Translations under genes and position numbers: made by a program
Source: Myxococcus sp. CA023
GTDB lineage: Bacteria; Myxococcota; Myxococcia; Myxococcales; Myxococcaceae
Direction of reading: 5' to 3'
Assembly (NCBI RefSeq): GCF_010998615.1
Contig: NZ_JAAEAH010000012.1
Span: 62,001 to 126,000, forward strand
Length of the DNA: 64,000 nucleotides
Notes under the pieces: generated by a model
The model's input: the letters and a program-made list of their open reading frames with translations, nothing else
Database searches by the model: none
Told to the model about the DNA's origin: nothing
In this document: piece after piece, positions 36,354 to 44,644 of the stretch
How positions within the stretch are numbered: position 1 is the stretch's first letter
Layout of the letters: each line of letters starts with the position of its first letter

Positions 36354-36859
36354 GCCTGTGGCGTTGGAAGTGGGCGCGGCGGAGGTGGTGCCCTTCTCGG
36401 GCTCGACGCGGCGCTGTCCGTCGTGGGCACCCACGTTTGGGTTGTTGCTAGCGGAAGGATTGCAGGAAATCGACCGCTCCCCTCCGTGACAGTGCCCCAG
36501 CTCCCTGGCACAGGGGCGCTCCCCCCCCCTTGGGCCTGGATGCCCTGGGAGGGAAGGTCCGGGCCTCTGCCAGGATGGCGCCTGGGTGACGGGACGCCTT
36601 GCGCCATGTCCGGGGAATTCGAACGAAGGCCTGTCACGCTCATCGCCCGTGCCGCCTAGAAGGGGCGAGGACGGCATGAGGCCCGTCCCAGAGGACCTTC
36701 TTGATGCATACCGCTGTTGACTTCGCGACGGAGCAGGAACAGGTAGCTTGCGCGGGCCGGAGGGCTCCTGCTCGTGCCCCGATGTCGCTGGGTTGACCGA
36801 TTCACAGGGGAGCAGGGTGACTTCCCTCGAGGTGCGGGCCTGAACCGGAAGCATTCAGC
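36354..36859. other. Spacer upstream of the sigma-factor operon
   Basis: About 500 bases with no recognisable gene. The promoter of the efflux operon should lie in the last 200 bases, but no clear -35/-10 or ECF-type box was found by eye. Confidence 0.45.
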
Positions 36860-37393
36860 ATGAGCGTGCGCACGGTCTCTGAACTCGATGCGCTGATGGC
36901 ACGGCTCGCCGAGGGCGACCGGGTCGCGTTCACGCGTGTCTTCGAGTTGCTCTGGGGCCCCATCCAGAAGCTATGCCTGAGCCTGCTCAGGAACGAGGCA
37001 GACGCCGCTGACGCGGGTCAGGAAGCGATGCACAAGATTCTCGAACGCGCCTCCGACTTCGACAAGACCCGTCCGGCGATGCCCTGGGCCCTCGCCATCG
37101 CGGGCTGGGAGTGCCGGACCCTGGCGCGCCGCCGAGATCGCCGGCGCGAATCCCACGCGGACGCCATGCCCTCGTGCGCCGGACCTCACGCGGAGGAGGA
37201 GTTCCTCCAGCGGGACCTGACCGCCGCCGCGATGGCCGCCCTGGGAGAGCTCTCGGAGTTGGACCGCGAGGTGCTCATCGCCACGTTCTGGGACGAGGCC
37301 GCGTCGGTCTCTGGCGCCACGCTGCGAAAGCGCCGTGAGCGCGCACTGGACCGGCTCCGAAAGGCTTTCAGGAGGCTCTATGGGCTCGACTGA
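36860..37393 (+). CDS. ECF-like sigma factor with shortened region 4
   Basis: 177 residues. Region 2 is clear: AFTRVFELLWGPIQKLCLSL, NEADAADAGQEAMHKILERA and the PWALAIAGWECRTLARRR segment for promoter melting. Region 4 starts normally (ALGELSELDREVLIATFWDE) but then goes straight to SGATLRKRRERALDRLRKAF. Roughly eight to ten residues that usually form the second helix of the HTH (EIAxxLG-like) are missing or very short. The gene overlaps the next one by 14 bases. The small membrane protein encoded there may be its anti-sigma factor. It probably drives the efflux operon that follows. Confidence 0.85.
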   Translation: MSVRTVSELDALMARLAEGDRVAFTRVFELLWGPIQKLCLSLLRNEADAADAGQEAMHKILERASDFDKTRPAMPWALAIAGWECRTLARRRDRRRESHADAMPSCAGPHAEEEFLQRDLTAAAMAALGELSELDREVLIATFWDEAASVSGATLRKRRERALDRLRKAFRRLYGLD

Positions 37394-37931
37394 CATCCAA
37401 CTGCTTCAACGACGGGTGCGCCGGACCTACGAGCTCGCGAGGCTGCGACGCGCGCTCGTGGGCGTGCTCCCGATTGTCGTCGTCACCGCGATTGCCGCCC
37501 TTCTCGCGAGCCGGCCCGCGCCACCTCTCACGTTCGGCCTGGCGACAGCGCTCATGGGAGCGATGATGCTCTGGCACGGCCGCGATCCGCAGAAGGCGTT
37601 CCTGCCTGGCGTCATCGCGGGGCTCGTCCCGCTCGCGCTCGCGCTCGGCACCGGCGCCCTGCACACCTGTGGCACAGCCAACTGCTCCTACCTGTGCATC
37701 CCTGCGTGTGTGCTCGGCGGTGTGGTCGCGGGAATGGCGGTGTCGGGGGTCAGCCTCCAGCGTCGCGCGGGCCCCTGGTTCTGGGTCTCCGCCTCCGGGC
37801 TCGCGCTACTTACCGGCGCCATGGGCTGCGCGTGCATGGGCGCATCGGGCGTCGTCGGCCTTGGCATGGGCTTCGGAGCAGGGATTGTTCCTGGCCTCTT
37901 GCGCCGCGTTTTCGGAAAGAATGACTCCTGA
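37380..37931 (+). CDS. Cys-containing membrane protein, possible anti-sigma factor
   Basis: 183 residues from ATG 37380, inside the end of the sigma gene (14-base overlap). The N-terminal ~30 residues are cytoplasmic and basic (LLQRRVRRTYELARLRR). Then come six hydrophobic segments. Periplasm- or membrane-facing loops hold cysteine pairs: HTCGTANCSYLCIPAC and MGCACMGASG. No zinc-binding HxxxCxxC anti-sigma motif is present. The cysteines could sense metal or redox state and hold the sigma factor at the membrane. That function is inferred from overlap and topology; the family is known to me only as a sigma-linked myxobacterial membrane protein type. Confidence 0.65.
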   Translation: MGSTDIQLLQRRVRRTYELARLRRALVGVLPIVVVTAIAALLASRPAPPLTFGLATALMGAMMLWHGRDPQKAFLPGVIAGLVPLALALGTGALHTCGTANCSYLCIPACVLGGVVAGMAVSGVSLQRRAGPWFWVSASGLALLTGAMGCACMGASGVVGLGMGFGAGIVPGLLRRVFGKNDS

Positions 37932-38091
37932 ACAAACGCGATTGATTCTCGAACGCCCGCCGAGGCGCGGACTCGCACCATCGCCCCGAATTTCCCTCGG
38001 AGCCCTGGCCTCCGCCAGGTCATGAGGCGTTCGGCCGCTCGAGAATCGTGAACTCCGGCTTGGCGGAGACCCTTCAAAGGGAGACATGACG

Positions 38092-38517
38092 ATGAGAGCC
38101 AATATCTGGGCTGTAGTAGGACTGATGATGCTCGCGGGGGCCTGTACACAGCAGGCCACGCCCACCATGAAGATGACGCCAGCGCCTCCAGTCCCTGAAC
38201 AGAGTGCGGGGCAGCAAGGCCACCTCACCCTCGTCACGGACCGCAGCCTTGTCTGCATGGTGAACGACCAGCACATGGGCCGGCCACAGATACCGGTCGA
38301 GGTCAGCGGGCGCACGTATTACGGCTGTTGCGAGATGTGCAAGGACCGGCTCGCGAATAACGCGACGTTCCGGACCGCGACTGACCCGGTGAGTCAGCGG
38401 CCCGTGGACAAGGCGACGGCCGTCATCGGCATCACCCAGGACAACTCCGCGCTCTACTTCGAGAACGACCAGACCTTCGCCGCCTACTCGCGTCAGGCTG
38501 CGGGGGCGTCCCGGTAG
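38092..38517 (+). CDS. Lipoprotein with TRASH/YHS-like metal-binding motif
   Basis: 141 residues from ATG 38092, with AGGGAG 8 bases upstream (ATG 38086 is too close to it). Lipobox LAGAC gives a lipid on C18. A Met/Pro-rich linker (TPTMKMTPAPP) leads to VCMVNDQHMG, VSGRTYYGCCEMCKDRL, in which cysteine, methionine and histidine residues resemble TRASH/YHS domains that bind copper or other soft metals. The end of the protein resembles small periplasmic metal-responsive domains. It sits between the sigma/membrane pair and the efflux genes, so it may hand metal to the pump or sense it. Confidence 0.75.
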   Translation: MRANIWAVVGLMMLAGACTQQATPTMKMTPAPPVPEQSAGQQGHLTLVTDRSLVCMVNDQHMGRPQIPVEVSGRTYYGCCEMCKDRLANNATFRTATDPVSQRPVDKATAVIGITQDNSALYFENDQTFAAYSRQAAGASR

Positions 38518-38741
38518 GTCAGCCCCCGCTGGGAAGTCCCGGACGCCGCCCACGAATGGCGCGGGCGGCTTGGTGAGCCCCCGCAGCGCGGCCCCCGTCG
38601 GACCCCAACAATTCTCAAGGTGTCACGCTCCACGCCTGACGCGCCTAGGAACACGTCGAGTCAGCCAGTTCGCTCGCACGCATCCGCGGACGGCAGACTC
38701 GGCGCACCTCGTCGCTGTGCGTGAATCACCAAGGAGATGTC

Positions 38742-40175
38742 GTGTTCGGGTTTGCATTGCTCTCGCGTGGCGCCGCCGCCATTTCAGGCTTCGGCGCCGT
38801 GCTCGCCGTTGCCTTATCTCCGGCCGAAGCCCCGGCTCAAACGCTGACCCTGCGCGAGTCATTGGACACCGCGCTTCACAACTACGGTGACATCCGCGCG
38901 AAGCAGTCTCGTCGCGACGCGGCCGAGCATGATGTGTCATATATCCGGAAGAGCTATCTCCCCGACGTCATGCTGTCGGCGCAGCAGACGTTCGGCACCG
39001 TGAATGCCCTGCATGGGACGCTCTATTCTCCTGGCGGCCCCTCCAATGCATCGACCAGTCTCCCGTTGCCGGAGCAGAACTGGAACGCGGCGTTCGGCGC
39101 CTTGTACTCGGTGCTCGTCCACTGGAACGTCTCCACCTTCGGCCGTCTCGACCGGCAGATTGAGCTGTCGGAGAGGACGCACGAACTGAAACAGCGCGAA
39201 CTCGAGCTCGCGCGGTTCCAGCATGAGGTTCGCGTCACCCACGCGTACCTCAACCTATCGACCGCTCAGCGCATCACCCACATCCAGAAGCAGAGCGTGG
39301 CACGCTTCGAGGTCGTGCTCGAGTCCGTCCAGAGCCACGCCGAGAACGGATTGGTCCCCGGGGTGGATGTCTCCTTCGCGCGCGCCGAACTCGCCAACGC
39401 CAGGTCCCTCCAGCTCAAGGCCTATGACGCCGAGCTCCTGGCATCGAAGGAGCTTGCGGTCCTGATGGGCGTTCCGTATCGCGAGTTCCAGCTTGAGCCG
39501 ACGTTCCACCAGTCGACGCCCGAGCCCGGCGCGCCAGCGCACGTCGCGCCCGGGCATCCCGTCCTCGCGGAGCACGAAGGGAAGGTCCGCCGCGGCGAGC
39601 AGGAAAGGAAGGTGGCCGCGGCCGAGGGCCTGCCCACGCTCTTCGCCTTCGGCATGTTGCAGGGGCGCGGCTCGGGCTTTCGCTCCAACTACGCGCAGGA
39701 CCAGGGCGCGTTCTCGAGCGGGTACCTCGGCGGGGTCGGCATCGATCGGGGCAACACCATGGTCGGGTTGGGATTGAGTTGGAACCTGACCTCCGTGCTG
39801 CGCAGCTTCTCCAGCGAGGCAGCGCAGGACGCACGTACCCGCGCGCTCCACCAGGAGCAGGAGCTGGCCACCCAGGAGCTGGTTGCCCAGGCGCGCTTCG
39901 CCGAGCACAAGTTCTCCCTGGCGCGAGAGGTGACCCACCACGCCGTGTTGCAACGGGACGCCGCCGCGGAGGGGTTCCAGCAGAGCAAGGCCCGCTACGA
40001 CAGTGGGCTCGGGACGATTGTCGAACTCACCCAGGCGACGTTCTCCGCGACCCGGGCCGATGTCGACCTCGAGCTCGCCCAGAACGGCATCTGGCAAGCC
40101 CTTCTTCTCAAGTCGGCCGCGGCCGGTGACCTCAACGAATTCCTGCAGCAGGTCCGTGGAGTGAAGAAGCAATGA
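38742..40175 (+). CDS. TolC-family outer-membrane efflux channel
   Basis: 477 residues from GTG 38742, which has AAGGAG 5 bases upstream; the GTG at 38721 lies before that site. A signal peptide ends near AEAPAQ. The mature protein has the internal duplication of OEP/TolC proteins: two long helical hairpins with LTLRESLDTALHNYGDIRAK at the start, VARFEVVLESVQSHAENGLV, and QSKARYDSGLGTIVELTQA near the end. It forms a trimeric channel across the outer membrane. The stop overlaps the RND gene start as ATGA (40172-40175), so the channel and pump are coupled. Confidence 0.9.
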   Translation: MFGFALLSRGAAAISGFGAVLAVALSPAEAPAQTLTLRESLDTALHNYGDIRAKQSRRDAAEHDVSYIRKSYLPDVMLSAQQTFGTVNALHGTLYSPGGPSNASTSLPLPEQNWNAAFGALYSVLVHWNVSTFGRLDRQIELSERTHELKQRELELARFQHEVRVTHAYLNLSTAQRITHIQKQSVARFEVVLESVQSHAENGLVPGVDVSFARAELANARSLQLKAYDAELLASKELAVLMGVPYREFQLEPTFHQSTPEPGAPAHVAPGHPVLAEHEGKVRRGEQERKVAAAEGLPTLFAFGMLQGRGSGFRSNYAQDQGAFSSGYLGGVGIDRGNTMVGLGLSWNLTSVLRSFSSEAAQDARTRALHQEQELATQELVAQARFAEHKFSLAREVTHHAVLQRDAAAEGFQQSKARYDSGLGTIVELTQATFSATRADVDLELAQNGIWQALLLKSAAAGDLNEFLQQVRGVKKQ

Positions 40176-43100
40176 GCATCCTGAAGGTCTCCTTACGAAG
40201 GCCCGTCACCGTCCTCGTGCTGGTCGTCGCCATGGTCTTTTTTGGTGTGCGTGCGGCCAAAGATATCAAGGTCGACGTCCTGCCGGAGATGAACCTCCCT
40301 GTCGTTTACATCGCGCATACCTTCAACGGGTATACGCCAGCACAGATGGAGGGGTACTTCACGAAGATGTACGTGAACATGATGCTGTTCACGAACGGCA
40401 TCAAGAACATCGAGACGAAGAACACCCAGGGCCTGACCCTGATGAAGCTCTCGTTCTACGAAGGCACCGACATGGGGCAAGCGGTCGCGGAGATCAACGC
40501 GCTCTCGAATCGCTCCCAGGTGTTCCTGCCCCCCGGCGCGCCTCCCCCCTTCATCATCCGCTTCGATGCCTCGTCGCAGCCGGTGGGACAGCTGGTGTTC
40601 CGCAGCGAGAGCAAGACCAACAACCAGCTCCAGGACATCGCCAACTTCACCGCACGGCCGTTCCTCATCTCCATCCCCGGCCTCACGACGGCGCCCCCGT
40701 TCGGCGGCAGCCCGCGCACGATTGAAATCAACATCGAGCCGGAGAAGCTGCGCGTGCACAACCTCACGCCCGAACAGGTCGTGGAGGCCATCGCTCGCCA
40801 GAACGTGACGGCGCCCTCCGGGAACGTCCACGTCGGTGACATGACCTACATCACGCCGACCAACAGCACCCTTCGCGCCGTGGAGGACTTCGGGAACATC
40901 CCGCTCCTCAAGGGCTCGGTGGCGAACGTCTACGTCCGGGATGTCGCGACCGTGAAGGACGGTGCCGACATCGCCACCGGCTACGCCCTGGTGAACGGCA
41001 AGCGCTCCGTCTATCTCAACGTCGCCAAGGCGGGGAATGCCTCGACGGTGCACGTGGTACAGCAGCTCAAGGAGTCCATCCCCCGAATCCAGAGCAACCT
41101 GCCCGACGACGTTCACATCTCCTACGAGTTCGACCAGTCCGTCTACGTGGTGGGGGCCCTGAAGGGGCTGATTGCGGAGGGCGTGCTCGGCGCGGTGCTG
41201 ACGGGGCTGATGGTCCTGCTGTTCCTGCGTGACATGCGCTCCGCGATCATCGTCATCATCACGATTCCCATCGCCATCATCTCCGGCGTGCTGTTCCTCA
41301 AGCTGTTTGGCCAGACCATCAACATCATGACCTTGGCCGGCCTGGCGCTCGCAGTTGGCATCCTGGTGGACGAGAGCACGGTGACCATCGAGAACATCCA
41401 TCAGCACCTCCACCGCGGCAAGGCGGTGGCGGTGGCGGTGTGGGACGCGTGCCTGGAGATCGCCTTCTCGAAGCTGCTCATCCTGCTGTGCATCCTCGCT
41501 GTCTTTGCGCCCGCCCTCACGATGGGCGGAATCCCCGGGGCGCTCTTCCGGCCGCTCGCGCTGGCCATCGGATGCTCGATGGTCGTCTCCTTCCTGCTCT
41601 CGCAGTCACTGGTGCCGGTGCTGGCGAACTGGATGCTCAAGCAGCACGGCCCGCCCCCGGGCGGTGAGGGCGCCAGCCTCCCCCCTGGGCGCGTGCGCCG
41701 CGTGATCGAGCGCATGCTGCCGCACAGGAAGTTGCTCGTCTTGGCAGGCGTGGGAGGCCTCATCGTCCTGGCGGTGGTCTCGCTCCAGCGCATTGGCAAG
41801 GACGTGCTGCCGAGAGTCAACTCCAGCCAACTCCAGCTGCGGCTCCGCGCGGCGGAGGGAACCCGAATCGAGAAGACCGAGCAGGTCGTCCACCAGGCAA
41901 TGGGCCTCGTCGAAGAAGTCGTGGGCGCCGGGAAGGTCCGAATCTCTTCGGCCTACGTGGGCCAGCACCCCTCATCGTTCGCCATCAGCCCCATCTATCT
42001 CTACAACGCGGGCCCCCACGAGGCGCTCCTGCAGGTCGCCTTCGAGGGTGGCGTCGGCGACATCGACGCGTTGAAGGAGCGCATCCGGCAGCGAGTGCGC
42101 GAGGCGATGCCAGATGTCCAGGTCGCGTTCGAGCCCGTGGAAATCACGGAGAAGATTCTCGGTCAGGGCGCGCTGTATCCCATCGAGGTCCGGTTCTCCG
42201 GGATGAAGAAGAAGGTCAACGAGAAATACGCGGGGATGCTGCTCGAGAAGCTCCGGGGCATCTCCTATCTGCGAGACCAGCAGGTGCAGCAGTCGCTGCG
42301 CTACCCGGCCCTGAACGTGGAGGTGGACCGGATTCGCGCGGCCCAGCTGGGCATCGACATGCAGGACGTCACGCGCTCCCTGACCGCGTCCACGTCGTCC
42401 TCGCGCTACACGTCCAAGAACATGTGGGTCGAGGGCATGATGGGCATCGCATACGACGTGCAGGTCCAGACGCCCGCGAGCGAGCTGAACAGCGAGCAGG
42501 ACCTGGCGCAGGTGCCGCTGTTGAAGAACGCGACCCGCCCCGTCCTCGGAGACGTGGCGACCATCACCCCTGGCATCGCGTACGGGGAGACGCACAACCT
42601 GGGGACCATGGCGTTCGCCTCGGTTACCGCGAATATTCACGGCAAGGACCTGGCGCAGGCCCGGCGCGACGTGCAGGCGGCGATTGCATCCATGGGCGAG
42701 CTGCCCAAGGGCGTCAACGTGCAGATGGCGGGACTCTCCGTCGTCCTCGACGACACCATGCGCAGCCTCGCGAACGGGCTGGTAGTCGCGGTCCTGGTCG
42801 TCTTCTTGCTGCTCGCGGCCAGCTTCCAGTCGTTCCGGTTGGCCACCGTGGTCCTGACGGCGGTGCCGGCCGTCGTGCTGGGCGCAGTCATTTCCCTGCG
42901 ACTCACCGGCTCCACGCTCAACCTCCAGTCCTACATGGGCATCATCATGGCCGTCGGTGTCTCCATCGCCAACGGCGTGTTGCTGGTGGCGAGCGCCGAG
43001 CAGCGCCGGAAGGCGGGCGCGAACGCGCCCCTCGCCGCGCTCGAAGGCGTATCGCTGCGCGTGCGCCCCATCTTGATGACGACGCTGGCAATGCTCGCGG

Positions 43101-43315
43101 GAATGCTGCCCATGGCCATCGGGCATGGGGAGGGCGGCGACCAGATGGCCCCCCTGGCGCGAGCAGTGATCGGTGGCCTGAGCGCGTCGACGCTGATGGT
43201 GCTGTTCGGCCTGCCGCTCGCGTTCGCCTGGGCGCAGGACGCGGTCCCTACGACGTCCCGGTCTCTTGACCCTACCGATGTGGAGAGTGAACACCATGCC
43301 ATGGAAGCTGCCTGA
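40172..43315 (+). CDS. RND-family efflux transporter permease
   Basis: 1047 residues, full length for RND pumps. The N-terminus SLRRPVTVLVLVVAMVFFGV is the first of about twelve helices; two large periplasmic loops follow helices 1 and 7. TM4 carries the proton relay as GILVDESTVTIENI: D400-E401 in place of the D-D pair of multidrug pumps and the D-A of CusA-type metal pumps. TM10-12 show MGIIMAVGVSIANGVLL and TLAMLAGMLPMAIGHGEG. It is a proton-driven exporter working with the TolC channel before and the adaptor after it. The nearby Cys-rich genes hint at metal or thiol-reactive compounds, but the loop sequence is closer to HAE1 drug pumps, so the substrate is open. Confidence 0.9.
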   Translation: MSILKVSLRRPVTVLVLVVAMVFFGVRAAKDIKVDVLPEMNLPVVYIAHTFNGYTPAQMEGYFTKMYVNMMLFTNGIKNIETKNTQGLTLMKLSFYEGTDMGQAVAEINALSNRSQVFLPPGAPPPFIIRFDASSQPVGQLVFRSESKTNNQLQDIANFTARPFLISIPGLTTAPPFGGSPRTIEINIEPEKLRVHNLTPEQVVEAIARQNVTAPSGNVHVGDMTYITPTNSTLRAVEDFGNIPLLKGSVANVYVRDVATVKDGADIATGYALVNGKRSVYLNVAKAGNASTVHVVQQLKESIPRIQSNLPDDVHISYEFDQSVYVVGALKGLIAEGVLGAVLTGLMVLLFLRDMRSAIIVIITIPIAIISGVLFLKLFGQTINIMTLAGLALAVGILVDESTVTIENIHQHLHRGKAVAVAVWDACLEIAFSKLLILLCILAVFAPALTMGGIPGALFRPLALAIGCSMVVSFLLSQSLVPVLANWMLKQHGPPPGGEGASLPPGRVRRVIERMLPHRKLLVLAGVGGLIVLAVVSLQRIGKDVLPRVNSSQLQLRLRAAEGTRIEKTEQVVHQAMGLVEEVVGAGKVRISSAYVGQHPSSFAISPIYLYNAGPHEALLQVAFEGGVGDIDALKERIRQRVREAMPDVQVAFEPVEITEKILGQGALYPIEVRFSGMKKKVNEKYAGMLLEKLRGISYLRDQQVQQSLRYPALNVEVDRIRAAQLGIDMQDVTRSLTASTSSSRYTSKNMWVEGMMGIAYDVQVQTPASELNSEQDLAQVPLLKNATRPVLGDVATITPGIAYGETHNLGTMAFASVTANIHGKDLAQARRDVQAAIASMGELPKGVNVQMAGLSVVLDDTMRSLANGLVVAVLVVFLLLAASFQSFRLATVVLTAVPAVVLGAVISLRLTGSTLNLQSYMGIIMAVGVSIANGVLLVASAEQRRKAGANAPLAALEGVSLRVRPILMTTLAMLAGMLPMAIGHGEGGDQMAPLARAVIGGLSASTLMVLFGLPLAFAWAQDAVPTTSRSLDPTDVESEHHAMEAA

Positions 43316-44420
43316 AATGCGTACACGAGCGAACCGCTGGTGCATCCTGCTGACCCTCGGTGGGCTAGCGAGTGTGAGCGGCTGCCGGACCGCAGAGCCC
43401 TCCGTGGGGGCCACCGTGCCCACCGCGCGCGCAGCCACTGAGACCTTCCGGGTCGAGGCATCCCAGCTGGCGTCGAACATGCGACTTCCGGCCGAGCTGG
43501 TCGCGGACCAGACGGTGGACGTGTACGCGAAGGTCAACAGCTACGTGAAGCACCTCCGAGTGGATATCGGCGACGTCGTCAGGAAGGGCGACGTGCTGGT
43601 GACGCTCGAAGCGCCGGAGATTGAAGCGCAGCTCGCATCCGCCAGGGCGCGGTGGGCCGCGATGGAGGCGCTCCATGTCGCGTCGAAGGCAAGCTACGAG
43701 CGCACCGTGCGGACCAGCGCGACCGAGGGTGCCGTGGCCCGCGACGCGATCGACCAGGCGCGGGCGAAGGAGCAGGCGGATGCCGCGCAAGTGGTCGCCG
43801 CCAAGGCGCACTACGACGAGCTGCTGGCCATGCGGAGCTACCTGGTGATGCGGGCACCGTTCGACGGCGTCGTGACGGAACGGAACGTGGAGCTCGGGAC
43901 CTACGTGGGCCCCTCGGGCCGGGGCTCGCACAAGCCGATGCTGGTGGTGCGGACCGTCCAGAAGCTTCGGCTCCACGTGTCGATTCCAGAGGCGTACAGC
44001 CCCTATGTCCGGCTGGGTGAGACAGTGAAGTTCACCATACGCTCGCTCCCGGGGCGCGAGTTCTCCGCGCGCATCACCCGGAGGGCGGGGGCGCTCGACG
44101 CGGCACTTCGCGCGGAGCGAATCGAGGCGGACGTCGACAACCCGGACGGGGCGCTCTTGCCCTTGATGGTCGCCGACGCGAGCATTTCGCTCTCCTCGCA
44201 GGGACCCACCGTCATGATTCCCCGGACGGCGCTGGTGGAGAGCGGAATGGGCACCTACGTCCTGCGGGTGCAGGATGGCGCGGCGAAGCGCGTGCCTGTA
44301 TCGCGCGGCATGCGTGCCGGCGAGAAGGTCGAGGTGTTCGGCGCGATTGAGACTGGAGACGTGCTCGTGTTGAAGGCGTCGGAGGAGATGAAGGACGGAA
44401 TGGCCGTTGCCGGGGGCTGA
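43296..44420 (+). CDS. RND efflux periplasmic adaptor (HlyD-like lipoprotein)
   Basis: 374 residues from ATG 43296 (GGAGAG upstream), overlapping the pump by 20 bases; ATG 43317 is the alternative. Lipobox SVSGC anchors it to the inner membrane. Order: barrel-sandwich half (VDVYAKVNSYVKHLRVDIGD), helical hairpin (about 100-160), second lipoyl half (YLVMRAPFDGVVTERNVELG), beta-barrel and membrane-proximal domain (VPVSRGMRAGEKVEVFG). It joins the TolC-type channel to the RND pump. The gene order channel-pump-adaptor is the reverse of the common adaptor-pump-channel. Confidence 0.9.
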   Translation: MPWKLPEMRTRANRWCILLTLGGLASVSGCRTAEPSVGATVPTARAATETFRVEASQLASNMRLPAELVADQTVDVYAKVNSYVKHLRVDIGDVVRKGDVLVTLEAPEIEAQLASARARWAAMEALHVASKASYERTVRTSATEGAVARDAIDQARAKEQADAAQVVAAKAHYDELLAMRSYLVMRAPFDGVVTERNVELGTYVGPSGRGSHKPMLVVRTVQKLRLHVSIPEAYSPYVRLGETVKFTIRSLPGREFSARITRRAGALDAALRAERIEADVDNPDGALLPLMVADASISLSSQGPTVMIPRTALVESGMGTYVLRVQDGAAKRVPVSRGMRAGEKVEVFGAIETGDVLVLKASEEMKDGMAVAGG

Positions 44421-44644
44421 GCTCCGCCCAGACGGCATGAATCGTCAACTGGCCGGGCACCGGAAGCGGATGGGAGGGTGTGCATAAAGCTGCACACCCA
44501 TCATTCGTCTCTTTGATTGGAATATTTCCAAGACCGCCATGTACAACCGCGCCTGTCGGCGGCTGCTCGCTCCAAGCGAGGGGCCGCAAGACAGCGCACA
44601 CCTCCCGCTGGCGGCCGGGCCTCTGGGCACTCATTGGACGAATC

